DNA of 41,017 bases from Thermoplasmata archaeon M9B2D (GCA_002900555.1 MUGD01000006.1:1-41017); one strand, 5' to 3'. Counted from the first letter of the stretch, positions 25,198 to 34,693 are shown. Numbers and translations: made by a program. The notes: generated from the sequence alone by a model not told the origin.

Positions 25198-26784
25198 TTA
25201 GATGATTGTTTCAGAAGAACCACTAACCGTGAGAAGCTCCTGTAAAACTGTGCTATAGTGTTCTGGTTCGACGGTGAGAAGTTTTTCAGCGTACTTTTTT
25301 AAGTATTCACCATAGTCGATTTCTTCTTTTGAGTATTTCCATTTTTCTTCAGCGCCTTTTCCAAGTGAAAGGAGAAATGCATATGCGATTGATTTGGCTT
25401 TAGGGGTGTCAGGATGGTTTTTTATCTCAGAGATTGCCTTTTTCTCCCCAAATGTCATATATGTTCGGGCGACCGTATCTGCAAAGGCGGCAATGGGTGG
25501 TAACTGGTCATATTTGGGAAGCTTTGATAAGATCATCTGTCGTTGTTTATATTCTAATGCAAGTATAATGATGTTCGATGGCGTATCATCAAGTTTAAAG
25601 AGAGAGGCGACCATCTCTTTGTCGTCTATTATCGACTCGAGAAATTGAATTCCATACTGACTCCAGTATCGTTCGATAATCTTACTTGGTGTGATTTTTG
25701 ATACTATGAGAGGTTCCTGACTTTTTGTGAGAAAAAACTCAAGTGATGTTCTTTCCGGAGGGTTCGGTTGTAATGCGTCCAGGAAACGGGTGACATCACC
25801 TCCAAATGAGACGCCGTCTAAAACAAAAATTTTTTCTTCAGCATGTTTCACATGTTCTTCCTGACTTTTCGCAATTTTTTTTATGTACTCCTGGTCAGTT
25901 AACTGTCCCGTGAGGTATTCTTGCAGATGATCCTTCTTCTCTGTTTCTGATAAAACATTGTGTTTTCCAACCGGTGTCATCACTTCTATATCAAAATCAT
26001 CTGAGAGGTTTAATTGTAATATATATTTTGAGATGGTAAACATGGTGTTTTTTGTTGTTTTGGTGCAGTTCTCGCACAACGCGATAACGGTCTGAGCAGA
26101 TACCCAATTGATTCTAAGATAATTAAGCATCAAGAACTCCTTGTTCTTTGCAATTGCTATAGGGACATGTGGACAACTCATGACACCTTGTTCATGTGCT
26201 AAATCAAGTTTGTTTTCGATAAAATGGATAAATTCCTTGGGGGGATCTGCGTTTTTACCTGTGCAGACATAGCCGTTGTCCCAGGAATACACATGTAATT
26301 TTTTCTTACAAACGATATCGCGTATGCCGCGAAGCCGGAACACCGGGTCATCGAAATGTTGCACCGCAATAAGTTTTTCTTTGTCTGCTTTTCCCCGTTG
26401 TGCATAGGTTATGTCTCCTGTGGGAAAGCTCAGAGCTGCAAGATATGGTGCTTTTTCTGAGATGGCGAGTAGATACGTCCCCGCAAGAGCTCCGTCTAAA
26501 CCTTTCTTATGTGACAGTTTTTCAAGTTTTTTTTCATCAGTTCTAACCTGATGGATTTTGGTGAGTTGTTTTCGGAGTTTTTGGAAATATTTTTCACTGG
26601 TTTCCGTACACTTTGGGAGGATGAGAAAGGGGTCTTGCTGTAATTTTTTTGCATTTTCAATGAGGTATTTTTCCTGTGATTTTGGTGCGGTCCGTGCAAA
26701 GCTTCTCGTCATACGATGTTTCTTTGTCATGGGATGAAATGATAAAAGCGGAGGTGTTAAAGTACATTGTGGTAAGTATTTCAT
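25198..26784 (-). CDS. hypothetical protein (528 residues), unknown family
   Basis: A soluble, charged protein without signal peptide or membrane segment. It contains a CxxC pair in ALCENCTKTTK and a CPHVP motif, a strand-rich middle with YVCTGKNADPP, and a helical C-terminal half. Three possible starts (26784, 26730, 26712) exist and none has a clear ribosome site; the first lies 44 bases from a TATA box shared with the divergent gene at 26874, which supports it. I do not recognise the family. It is not obviously foreign in base use. Confidence 0.7.
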   Translation of the reverse strand: MKYLPQCTLTPPLLSFHPMTKKHRMTRSFARTAPKSQEKYLIENAKKLQQDPFLILPKCTETSEKYFQKLRKQLTKIHQVRTDEKKLEKLSHKKGLDGALAGTYLLAISEKAPYLAALSFPTGDITYAQRGKADKEKLIAVQHFDDPVFRLRGIRDIVCKKKLHVYSWDNGYVCTGKNADPPKEFIHFIENKLDLAHEQGVMSCPHVPIAIAKNKEFLMLNYLRINWVSAQTVIALCENCTKTTKNTMFTISKYILQLNLSDDFDIEVMTPVGKHNVLSETEKKDHLQEYLTGQLTDQEYIKKIAKSQEEHVKHAEEKIFVLDGVSFGGDVTRFLDALQPNPPERTSLEFFLTKSQEPLIVSKITPSKIIERYWSQYGIQFLESIIDDKEMVASLFKLDDTPSNIIILALEYKQRQMILSKLPKYDQLPPIAAFADTVARTYMTFGEKKAISEIKNHPDTPKAKSIAYAFLLSLGKGAEEKWKYSKEEIDYGEYLKKYAEKLLTVEPEHYSTVLQELLTVSGSSETII

Positions 26785-26825
26785 GAAAGATTGTGTAAAA
26801 ACAACTGTTTTCTAATAACAAGACC

Positions 26826-26847
26826 AAATATTTATATGAACGTTCAT
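26826..26847. promoter_or_regulatory. divergent TATA region with 12-base palindrome
   Basis: The stretch aaatatttatat reads as a TATA box on both strands: about 40 bases before the rightward ATG at 26874 and about 45 bases before the leftward ATG at 26784. Overlapping it is the perfect palindrome ATGAACGTTCAT (26836-26847), well placed for a dimeric repressor that would block both promoters. Confidence 0.5.
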
Positions 26848-26873
26848 CTATAGAGATAGCTGAAGGGAACAAT

Positions 26874-28505
26874 ATGAAGAAAGGTTACGGTAATGCTCGT
26901 AACGTTTGCAAGAGAACGACATGTTTTGTGTGGTGTATTGTATGTTGTCTTCTTATAATAACCGTGCCGTTTTTTCAAGTTGTAATCTCAGAACAAGGGA
27001 GGTATATATCTGGTTCCAACAGGGGAATAGTAGAACGAGAGGGATGGGAGGTTGTACAAAGCGGTGTGACCCAAGACCTCAACAGCATTTTTTTTATCTG
27101 CATCAATAGAGGTTCTGTGGTTGGAGATGGAGGCATTATCCTTTCCTCAGGTGATGGAGGAAACAGCTGGACCGTTGAAGATTCCGGTGTGACGACACGC
27201 CTATATGATGTTTTTTATTTTGGCTATTTTGTTACAGTGGCTGTTGGTGCAAATGGAACGATCCTGTTTTCGAATAACACTGGACAAAACTGGACCGTCA
27301 AACAGACCGGGATGATGGGCACGTATTTTAGTGGACAGATGATCTCAGATATAATTGGTGTCGCAGTTGGTGTCAATGCGATATCCCAACCGTTGTTCAC
27401 TCGGACGAATGATGGTTGGAACACCTGGCAATCTACGAGTTTTTATATTGAGCATGAAACCGTCCTTTACGAAGGGCGGCTTACGGATGTCTTTTTTATG
27501 AACGAATCCGTTGGATTTGCAACAGCAATTATTGATAATCCGGTTGGTGGTGCCATTGTTCGAACCACTACCGGTGGAAGTCTATGGGAGACTATCTTTT
27601 TTACAGACACCAGACTTCTTGGCATTGATTTTACCGAGGAAGGCATCGGGTATGTAGTGGGGGAGCAAGGTGTGATTCTCCAGACCCTTGATGAAGGTCA
27701 GAGTTGGCAGCATCTCGACAGCGGAGTGAACAGTATGCTACAGGCTATAGATTTCTTTTCAGAAACCAAAGGCACAATTGTAGGGGAAAATGGAGTCATT
27801 TTACGGACAGAAAACGCTGGGCTTTCCTGGGTGCAGCAAACAAGTGGTACAACCTGTAATCTCCAGAGTATTCAATTTATCACAGAACTTATTGGGTTTG
27901 CCGTAGGTGAACAAGGGTTGATTCTGAGGACAACGACTGGAGGATTCCCTGAGGATACCACTCCTCCGCAAACGAATTGTACTCTCTCCGGCGTTCTTGA
28001 TGGTGATGTCTATATCAGCGATGTAGCGGTTTCATTGTCTGCGATCGATGATTTTTCTGGTGTTGCGACGACGATGTTTAATCTTGATGACGGTCTATGG
28101 ACCGCTTATGATGATCCCTTTGATGTTTCTTCAGACGGATCCCACACACTTAGGTTTTACTCTATTGATAACGCAGGCAACATTGAAGATGAGAAAACCT
28201 GCCAGTTCACCATTCTGCATCCTCTTAATCTTACGATTACGCTTACCGGAGGACTTGGTATCACAGTTTGTATCTTTAATCCAAGTTTGATTGATTTGAG
28301 AAATGTCTCTTGGGCCATTCTGCTTGATAGTGGATTTGTTCTTTTTGGAAAACAAAAATCAGGAGAAATTGACATAAAAGCAGGTCGCGAAGTAACCCTA
28401 CGGATGTGTGTCTTTGGATTTGGGCGACCAACTATCATTCTTACTGTTGGTACGACTCAAAAAATCGTTCAGAGCAGCATCTTTTTGTGTTTTGTCCGGA
28501 TATGA
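26874..28505 (+). CDS. secreted Ycf48/BNR-type beta-propeller protein with Ig-like and terminal domain
   Basis: 543 residues: signal peptide (about 1-40); six or seven propeller repeats of the type GExGvIlrTxdgGxsWxxxxSG (about 50-360) as in Ycf48 and sialidase-like propellers; an OmpL47-like Ig domain (about 365-450) with DDFSGVATTMFNLDDG and SIDNAGNIED; and a terminal domain (about 455-543) with GLGITVCIFN, FGKQKSG and a GFGRPTIILT strand, ending CFVRI. That last domain is shared with the protein at 38365-39837. Catalytic residues of sialidases are not seen, so a binding or assembly role is more likely. GAAGGGA precedes the ATG. Confidence 0.82.
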   Translation: MKKGYGNARNVCKRTTCFVWCIVCCLLIITVPFFQVVISEQGRYISGSNRGIVEREGWEVVQSGVTQDLNSIFFICINRGSVVGDGGIILSSGDGGNSWTVEDSGVTTRLYDVFYFGYFVTVAVGANGTILFSNNTGQNWTVKQTGMMGTYFSGQMISDIIGVAVGVNAISQPLFTRTNDGWNTWQSTSFYIEHETVLYEGRLTDVFFMNESVGFATAIIDNPVGGAIVRTTTGGSLWETIFFTDTRLLGIDFTEEGIGYVVGEQGVILQTLDEGQSWQHLDSGVNSMLQAIDFFSETKGTIVGENGVILRTENAGLSWVQQTSGTTCNLQSIQFITELIGFAVGEQGLILRTTTGGFPEDTTPPQTNCTLSGVLDGDVYISDVAVSLSAIDDFSGVATTMFNLDDGLWTAYDDPFDVSSDGSHTLRFYSIDNAGNIEDEKTCQFTILHPLNLTITLTGGLGITVCIFNPSLIDLRNVSWAILLDSGFVLFGKQKSGEIDIKAGREVTLRMCVFGFGRPTIILTVGTTQKIVQSSIFLCFVRI

Positions 28506-28621
28506 TTACAAAGCATTTGAATCGCTCTTCATTTATTTTAACATAATGAAACGGTGATACACGAAAGTGACAACTCCGATAATTTAAAACAAAGAAACGT
28601 GTTTCCAACCATGATGAGTCT

Positions 28622-29197
28622 ATGAATGTATATGATGTTATCGTGTCACGCCGGACAATCCGTCGATTCACTCAAACACCAGTTGATCCTAGCTTGCTAA
28701 GAACATTCGTTAATGCTGCTCGGCTAGCACCCTCTGCCGCAAATCTACAGCCGCTCGAATATATCGTTATCACAGAAAAGAACCTTTGTGCGGAGCTTTT
28801 TGAGACGCTTGGTTGGGCTGCATATATTAAACCAAAATGGGTTCCTAATGAGCATGAACGACCGACGGCATATATCATAATCCTTGTCAAGGATACAAAG
28901 AACCTATATTATCACCGTGATGTTGGTCTTGCTTCAGCAAATATCGTGCTTGCTGCTGAGGCTGAGGGGCTTGGAAGCTGCATTTTATGTAATATTGATA
29001 AGAAAATAATCCAACGCATGTTCATGATACCAGACGTTCTTGCTGTAGACTCCGTTATCGCCCTTGGCTATAAAGCAGAGAAATCAGTTGTAGAAGATAT
29101 GGATGATTCTGTTCAATACTGGCGTGATGAAAAAGGTGTTCTTCATGTACCAAAAAGAAGATTAGAGGATATCATCCATATCAACGGATTTCCATAA
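28622..29197 (+). CDS. nitroreductase-family flavoprotein
   Basis: 191 residues, distinct from the copy at 15315. Family marks: RRTIRRF (10-16), APSAANLQPL (36-45), GLGSCILC, and VIALGYKAE closing the fold. It is longer at the C-terminus (about 30 residues, with WRDEKGVLHVPKR). FMN binding and NAD(P)H use are expected; the substrate is unknown. The ribosome site is weak. It is followed after 55 bases by the DUF5611-like gene in the same direction, possibly one transcript. Confidence 0.9.
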   Translation: MNVYDVIVSRRTIRRFTQTPVDPSLLRTFVNAARLAPSAANLQPLEYIVITEKNLCAELFETLGWAAYIKPKWVPNEHERPTAYIIILVKDTKNLYYHRDVGLASANIVLAAEAEGLGSCILCNIDKKIIQRMFMIPDVLAVDSVIALGYKAEKSVVEDMDDSVQYWRDEKGVLHVPKRRLEDIIHINGFP

Positions 29198-29252
29198 AGA
29201 ACGTGTGGTGGAGACAAAACGTTAAAATCGTTCTTGTTCTATACCGGTGCGT

Positions 29253-29534
29253 ATGAGAGAATACAAGATTAAACGGGGCTATAACCCAGATATTAACGCC
29301 CTTGTATCGAAATATTTCGGGGCTAGTGGTGATATCATACAAGGCATGCAGTTTTCAATCGAGGGTATCGGAGACGTGACCATAAAACAAGAAAGAAGCT
29401 CTCTGATCATTGATATCGTTCCTCCGAAAACGATCTGTAGCGATTATACTATCATCAAAAAATGGAACGAGTTTCTTTTTGAAGCAACAGGAAAAGACGC
29501 AAAAGAACGGAAAAAAGAATTTGGAAAAATTTAG
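29253..29534 (+). CDS. DUF5611-like small protein
   Basis: 93 residues starting MREYKIKRGYNPD, with a KYFG motif, a beta-strand pair and a C-terminal helix region FLFEATGKDAKERKKEF. The opening and the 'ATGKDAKERKK' ending recall DUF5611, a small family known mainly from Thermoplasmata and related euryarchaea; this is from memory. A GTG two codons earlier (29247) is an alternative start. Function unknown. Confidence 0.68.
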   Translation: MREYKIKRGYNPDINALVSKYFGASGDIIQGMQFSIEGIGDVTIKQERSSLIIDIVPPKTICSDYTIIKKWNEFLFEATGKDAKERKKEFGKI

Positions 29535-29618
29535 AGAAAGGACCGGTCGATTCCTTCCATCTAACGTTGTAACGCTGCACATCTCATGATATGCATTTTT
29601 TAATATTTTACCATCAAA

Positions 29619-29828
29619 ATGATTGTATTTTCACAAGAGAAAGTTTTTTCAACCATCAAACGTTGTGTATCATGGATGAAGGGGAGAAAAAATTCCATAA
29701 TTAATATGTATCATTGTAAAACCTGTGATATTAATTTTCTTGTCCCCCTGAAACTCTGTGGAAAATACAACAAAATACGGTTTGTTTGCCCTGAATGCAA
29801 AAGTAATAAATGGGGACACATCTGGTAA
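29619..29828 (+). CDS. small zinc-ribbon protein
   Basis: The secure part is the last 40 residues from M at 29706: YHCKTCD and, after a strand-rich linker with LCGKYNK, FVCPECKSN, a complete CxxC...CxxC ribbon ending KWGHIW. The frame stays open back to an ATG at 29619, but that extension looks less protein-like and a TATA-like tract lies only about 10-20 bases before it. The true start may be 29676 or 29706. Such mini-ribbons are common and uncharacterised in archaea. Confidence 0.5.
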   Translation: MIVFSQEKVFSTIKRCVSWMKGRKNSIINMYHCKTCDINFLVPLKLCGKYNKIRFVCPECKSNKWGHIW

Positions 29829-29882
29829 AAACGATGAACAAGAGTTAATAAAGAAACAGCAGATTCTTATCATTTAGACCAT

Positions 29883-30761
29883 ATGTCCAAAATAAAAAAC
29901 TCTGACCTTATCACCAAAATTTTCGAAGCGCTCTTTACCGTAATCGGACGACGAACTCTTGATAGTTTCGCCCTTAAAATTCTAAAAACCACCTTAGAAA
30001 AATTGGAAACAAAATTTGATTTTCTTGGTTTTATCACGATCCATGATGATTTTTTTTCCGAGGAGGGGATACAAGCAACCATTGATCACGCAGTAGATAG
30101 CATTGAACCGTCCTTGCTTGGTAACGCACTCGATGCACTTATTCGGGTCGTCTATCTTGAGTTAACTGAAACCATTGGAGATGATGTTGGCTTTTATTTC
30201 ATAACAGAAGTAAAAGAGCATCTTGGGGACGTCTATGTTGATGAACTCCAAAAATATGGGATACATCTTGAAAAAATTCAAGACGAGCAGCATATGCGTT
30301 GTCAGATGAAAGGGACAAGACCAGTTTCTGAGCCATTCCTATACAACAATGAACAGAACACGTTACCCTATACATGGGATACTGTGTCGACATGGCGATA
30401 TGATAATAACGTTTGTTTTCTGTATGATACGCACGGACGAGTCCTTGACACCTTGCAGCTTGACCTGATTATCGAAGACTATGTCGAACGAGTCACTGAG
30501 GCACAGAGGCACCATCTTGTCTCCGTACCAAAAACATCAATTCTTAAAATCACTGAAAAAGAAAATCAACTCCTCAAACTGATGAAACAACGAGATATCG
30601 ATAAAGAATATGCGGTGACTGTGTTGCATATGTCCCATCAGAAGTTCGATGCCATGATTCAAAAACTTCTGCAGCTTGAGATGCTACAGTACATCTCAGA
30701 AAATGAAGTAAAATTAACCGAGAAAGGTCTGGACTACTTATCATCGCATAAAATGAAATAA
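29883..30761 (+). CDS. hypothetical protein with C-terminal winged helix
   Basis: 292 residues. The N-terminal 190 form a helix-rich region with no recognised family, including a repeated acidic pattern (HDDFFSEEG, DAVDSIEPSLLGNAL in broad outline). The C-terminal ~75 residues form a winged helix: ITEKENQLLKLMKQRDID, then a wing ending VKLTEKGLDYLSS. It may be a one-component regulator or signal protein; a central region with WRYDNNVCFLYDTHG could be a sensor domain. The ATG is near-leaderless. It converges with the transaldolase gene with only four bases between stops. Confidence 0.72.
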   Translation: MSKIKNSDLITKIFEALFTVIGRRTLDSFALKILKTTLEKLETKFDFLGFITIHDDFFSEEGIQATIDHAVDSIEPSLLGNALDALIRVVYLELTETIGDDVGFYFITEVKEHLGDVYVDELQKYGIHLEKIQDEQHMRCQMKGTRPVSEPFLYNNEQNTLPYTWDTVSTWRYDNNVCFLYDTHGRVLDTLQLDLIIEDYVERVTEAQRHHLVSVPKTSILKITEKENQLLKLMKQRDIDKEYAVTVLHMSHQKFDAMIQKLLQLEMLQYISENEVKLTEKGLDYLSSHKMK

Positions 30762-30765
30762 GGAG

Positions 30766-31425
30766 TTATTTTTTTACTTTTTCCCAGTCTTTTAAGAAAC
30801 TTTTAATGCCTGTATCAGTTAATGGGTGTTTCATCATCTTTCGTAAGACATCTGGTGGAACCGTGGCAATATCTGCTCCAAGTCGTGCAGCTTGGATAAC
30901 ATGAATCGGATGTCGGATGCTTGCGACAATGACTTCGGTGTTGATATCGTAATTACGGAAAATCTGCATGATTTCCTCGATGACTCGCATACCCTCTTGT
31001 CCATTATCATCGAGTCGTCCGATGAACGGGCTGACGAAGGTCGCACCCGCTTTTGTCGCAAGCAACGCTTGATTTGCCGAAAAAACTAATGTGACGTTTG
31101 TTTTAATTTCTTCTTTGCTAAGTGATTTTACTGCCTTTAAGCCTTCTGCGGTCATGGGTATTTTAATGGCGACATTTTTATGGTAATTCTTTGGTATTTT
31201 GGCAAGAATCTGTTTTGCTTCTTTGACCATTTCTTCTGAGTTTTCACTAACGACCTCAAGGCTTATTGGTCCATCGACCAGAAGAAAAATCTCATCTATG
31301 ACATCTTGCAAGGATCGTCCACTTTTCGCAAGCAGGGTGGGGTTTGTCGTGACCCCATCAAGGATCCCCCAGGATGCTATCTCCTTTATTTCGTTTAAAT
31401 CTGCTGTATCAATAAACAGTTTCAT
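30766..31425 (-). CDS. tal: transaldolase / fructose-6-phosphate aldolase family
   Basis: 219 residues, the short single-domain TIM-barrel form. The N-terminus [13 protein letters not shown] and [13 protein letters not shown] are family signatures, and the Schiff-base lysine is K88 in [12 protein letters not shown]. It would move a dihydroxyacetone unit between sugar phosphates, or act as fructose-6-phosphate aldolase; short forms in archaea and Bacillus are named TalC/Tal and sequence alone does not separate them. GTGAGG precedes the ATG. It may serve pentose synthesis in a genome without oxidative pentose phosphate steps (inference). Confidence 0.92.
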   Translation of the reverse strand: MKLFIDTADLNEIKEIASWGILDGVTTNPTLLAKSGRSLQDVIDEIFLLVDGPISLEVVSENSEEMVKEAKQILAKIPKNYHKNVAIKIPMTAEGLKAVKSLSKEEIKTNVTLVFSANQALLATKAGATFVSPFIGRLDDNGQEGMRVIEEIMQIFRNYDINTEVIVASIRHPIHVIQAARLGADIATVPPDVLRKMMKHPLTDTGIKSFLKDWEKVKK

Positions 31426-31598
31426 TGTGCCTCACAAGTCCCCCTATAAGTGGTAATTGTTGATAATGTTTTGGTTTCAATGAAGGAAAATGGGGAAAAA
31501 ACCATATAAATAGATAGATATTTTTTTAAATATATGAGAAAGAATCGAAACATATATATATTCAAATATACATTACATAATCTTGCAGGAGGGGATCC

Positions 31599-31757
31599 AT
31601 GCCTCTAACACGTAAAGTACGTGTAGTGGGAAGCAGCCTTGTTATGACGATACCAAGTCAGCTTGCCAAAGCACATAACATAAACGACGGCGATGAACTA
31701 GAGATAATTCCGACACAAATCGGTGAGTTTAAAATCCGAAAAATGAAGAAACCATGA
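31599..31757 (+). CDS. AbrB/SpoVT-like swapped-hairpin protein
   Basis: A 52-residue protein starting MPLTRKVRVVGSSLVMTIPS, a classic AbrB/MazE/SpoVT fold that binds DNA as a dimer; the middle GDELEIIPTQIGEFKIRK closes the barrel. The ribosome site AGGAGGGG, six bases before the ATG, is one of the strongest in the window, and atatatatat lies about 40 bases upstream. No partner toxin (MazF, PIN) follows; the next gene is convergent. So it is more likely a stand-alone regulator than an antitoxin. Confidence 0.8.
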   Translation: MPLTRKVRVVGSSLVMTIPSQLAKAHNINDGDELEIIPTQIGEFKIRKMKKP

Positions 31758-31879
31758 TTTTTTTTTTTATTCTTCTAATCAATCTCCAGAAGAGATACAC
31801 AGTATCAAATGAGTAGAACCAACCTGATAAAGTACTAGAACTCTCGTAATAAATGAATAGTAGAAAGAAATAATTTTAT

Positions 31880-33043
31880 TTAAAATGCATTTTGTAAGAT
31901 CATAAGGACATCGTTTTTTTCTAGCCTTTTGAATTTCCCAATCGATTTATTCATCACAATTTTTTCAGCAATATCTGTAAGCTTTTCCTCCTTGACTCCG
32001 ACCGCTTGTAAGGTGGTTGGCATTCCAAGGTTTGTGAAAAATTTCTGTGTTTTCAGAATTCCTTTTCTTGCAATCCTGTGAGTATCTCTTCCTTTTATGT
32101 TCCAGACGTTCTGTGCATATTCAACAAACTTATCGGTCGTCTCTTCTGTTAAGACGTAGTTCATCCAGTGGGGGGTGAGTACCGCTAAACCTACTCCATG
32201 GGTGACATCATAGGTTGCGCTGACCGCATGTTCGATAGCATGTGTTGCCCAGTCCGTTATTCTCCCATATCCTAACAATCCATTCAACGCAAGACTACTC
32301 GTCCACATCAATTGCGCTCGTGCTTCGTAATTTTTGGGTTGCTTTAGCGCGAGAGGGCCATAGTTGATACAGGTCAGCAGTAATGCTTCTGCTATCCTGT
32401 TCTGGACAAACGCATCCTTTGTTGGACTAAAATACTGTTCAAGGATATGGCTAAAGATATCAACAATACCTGCTGCACTGTGATGCGGTGGAACCGTAAA
32501 GGTGTAGGTGGGATCAAGAATTGAGAATCGTGGCCGGAGCACATCATGATGGATCGCAAGTTTCTGTTCTGTATCTTCGTTTGATATCACCGCGTTTCCA
32601 TTCATCTCAGAACCAGTCCCGGTCATCGTAAGAATCGTACCAATCGGCAATGCTTGTTTTATCATTGAATCTCCAAGCACAAACAAGTCCCAGGGATCTC
32701 CTTCATAGTAAAAACCTGATGCAATGGTCTTTGCACAGTCAATTACGCTTCCGCCACCGATAGCAACGATACCGTCAATATCGTGCTCTCTGCAACAGTC
32801 TATCCCCTGACGAACAGAGGAAATCCGTGGATTTGGTTGCACCCCGGATAGTTCGTGATAGGTGACTGAATTTCGCCTAAGAATCGTGGTAACCGAATCA
32901 TATATCCCATTTTTTTTTATACTTCCTTTCCCATACACAAGAAGGATTCTTTTTCCAAACGTTTTTAGTTCCTCACTGAGCTGTTCGATTGTATTTCTCC
33001 CAAAAATAACTTTTGTTGGCACCATATATGTGAAATTAAACAT
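31880..33043 (-). CDS. iron-containing alcohol dehydrogenase, YqhD/BDH-like
   Basis: 387 residues, the length of YqhD. NAD(P) site: AIGGGSVIDCAK (95-105). Metal ligands fall at D195, H199, H268 and H282, the same spacing as in YqhD. TGTGSEMNGNAVI and the HHDVLRPRF strand are typical of butanol-type dehydrogenases. It would reduce aldehydes with NADPH. GAGGTAGACGA precedes the ATG. It is followed leftward by a free stretch and the convergent AbrB-like gene, and it lies just downstream of the antiporter gene in the same direction. Confidence 0.92.
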   Translation of the reverse strand: MFNFTYMVPTKVIFGRNTIEQLSEELKTFGKRILLVYGKGSIKKNGIYDSVTTILRRNSVTYHELSGVQPNPRISSVRQGIDCCREHDIDGIVAIGGGSVIDCAKTIASGFYYEGDPWDLFVLGDSMIKQALPIGTILTMTGTGSEMNGNAVISNEDTEQKLAIHHDVLRPRFSILDPTYTFTVPPHHSAAGIVDIFSHILEQYFSPTKDAFVQNRIAEALLLTCINYGPLALKQPKNYEARAQLMWTSSLALNGLLGYGRITDWATHAIEHAVSATYDVTHGVGLAVLTPHWMNYVLTEETTDKFVEYAQNVWNIKGRDTHRIARKGILKTQKFFTNLGMPTTLQAVGVKEEKLTDIAEKIVMNKSIGKFKRLEKNDVLMILQNAF

Positions 33044-33121
33044 TCGTCTACCTCAATATCCTGGCCTATAGGTTTATGGAATGTAAATATTCGTCAAAAA
33101 CCCTTCGTTTGTACAAGCCAC

Positions 33122-34693
33122 TTAATTCATGCTTTTCTTTGAAGAAAAAAGAAGTTTTATCGTGAAAAAAGCAAGAGTGGTCCCAAGGAAGATTCCAATG
33201 ATTGCAGAGATCTTCTCGATATCGGTCATGGTACTAGAGCTCTGTATCACATACCCACAGAGAAGAATTGTTCCTGCTCCAACGATATATTTGATATGGG
33301 CATCAGGTTTCTTCTTCCGTAGCGATGGAGACATTTGCGTTTTTTTGTATATCTTCATTGATTTTTGACAACTATCGCAGAACCATTCGTTTTTGTCAGG
33401 GTACATACGAAGAGGAGAGAAACATTCAGGGCAATGTGGATGGGCGTACAGCGAAAGTTTTGTCTTTGTTTTTCCAATTAGTCTTAGCAAGGGTGGGGCC
33501 ATGCTTCGTTTGAGAATTGGTGGGGTGATAAAGGTGCTGATGATGATGAGTAAAAGAGTTGCGATGCGAATCTGATTTGCCAGTAATCCTGTTGGTGCTC
33601 CAAAAATACCTCGATCGATGCCTGTGGTTACGATAATAAGCGCAACCCCCATGATTGGCATCATTCCGACTCCAATACTGATGGATTCCCTTCTGCTCAG
33701 TCCAGAAACTCGAGCGCCAACTGCACCACCTAGAAAATTGGCTATGACTCCAAATACCACAAAGACCGAAATAAAAACCAGCAAGGTGCCTAAATTGTTT
33801 GAATTGATGAGGTAAAGGAAATCGAACCCTGCACCAACACTGACAAAGAAAAGGGGGATGAAAAAGGCATACCCGATGGTTTTGATGTAGTCGGCAAGCA
33901 TGCTTGCTTGCGGTGTTTTACGGATGAACAAGCCTGCGATAAACGCACCGATTAACGCAGTAAGTCCCATGTTTTCCGCAAACGCAGCAAATAAAAAGCA
34001 AATCACCAGACCAGAGGTAAGGATGATAATCGGTGCTTTCCTGGTGGAGTTCTTATGGACCGTATACCGAACAAGAATAAAACCTATGCTGACCGTAAGC
34101 ACGAAGAATAGGAGAATCTGTAGAAGCAGAGTGAACGAGTTTCCCGTCCCAAACACCAATGCAAAGATGATAATAGCAAGAATATCGTTTAAAACAATCG
34201 CAGTATGCAGCGTCAACCCAACCCGTGTTGATAACATATCCATGTCCGCTAAAATCCGTATGGCGATCGTGGCGGATGTTGCATTTAGGATCGCACCCAC
34301 CGCCATGGATTGGATAAGATCCATACCAAACAATAATCCAAAAAGACAACCACTAAAAAACGGGATTAGGACACCAAAGATGCCGACGAAGAACCCTGCC
34401 TTTCTCGTTTTTTTAAGGTCCCCGGTGTTGGTCTCAAGGCCTACAATAAATAATAGGAAAATCACCCCGATAAATGCAACTTCTTTGAACTCAGGGCTTG
34501 TTAAATCCAACGAGAACTGAAACACAGCGGAGCCAAAGAGGTTCAGAGATACACCAGATAATGCTCCGAGGAGCGAGGGACCAAGGATAATACCAGCGAT
34601 AATCTCTCCGATCACCCCAGGTTGTTTTATCTTTTCAAAGAGAAGATTGAATATTTTTGCAAAAATAATCGCAAGCGTAATCTCAAATAGCAT
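33122..34693 (-). CDS. Kef-type (CPA2) cation/proton antiporter with C-terminal zinc ribbon
   Basis: About 523 residues. The first ~400 form a CPA2 antiporter with some twelve helices: KQPGVIGEIIAGIILGPSLL is the conserved first-helix motif and a middle region NATSATIAIRILADM lies in the ion-binding core. After it comes an unusual tail: a zinc ribbon (C421/C424 in HCPECFSPL, C439/C442 in FCDSCQKS), a basic linker and two further membrane helices. No TrkA-N/KTN regulatory domain is present. I chose ATG at 34693, with AAGGG nine bases upstream; the ATG at 34702 is the alternative. Confidence 0.9.
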   Translation of the reverse strand: MLFEITLAIIFAKIFNLLFEKIKQPGVIGEIIAGIILGPSLLGALSGVSLNLFGSAVFQFSLDLTSPEFKEVAFIGVIFLLFIVGLETNTGDLKKTRKAGFFVGIFGVLIPFFSGCLFGLLFGMDLIQSMAVGAILNATSATIAIRILADMDMLSTRVGLTLHTAIVLNDILAIIIFALVFGTGNSFTLLLQILLFFVLTVSIGFILVRYTVHKNSTRKAPIIILTSGLVICFLFAAFAENMGLTALIGAFIAGLFIRKTPQASMLADYIKTIGYAFFIPLFFVSVGAGFDFLYLINSNNLGTLLVFISVFVVFGVIANFLGGAVGARVSGLSRRESISIGVGMMPIMGVALIIVTTGIDRGIFGAPTGLLANQIRIATLLLIIISTFITPPILKRSMAPPLLRLIGKTKTKLSLYAHPHCPECFSPLRMYPDKNEWFCDSCQKSMKIYKKTQMSPSLRKKKPDAHIKYIVGAGTILLCGYVIQSSSTMTDIEKISAIIGIFLGTTLAFFTIKLLFSSKKSMN

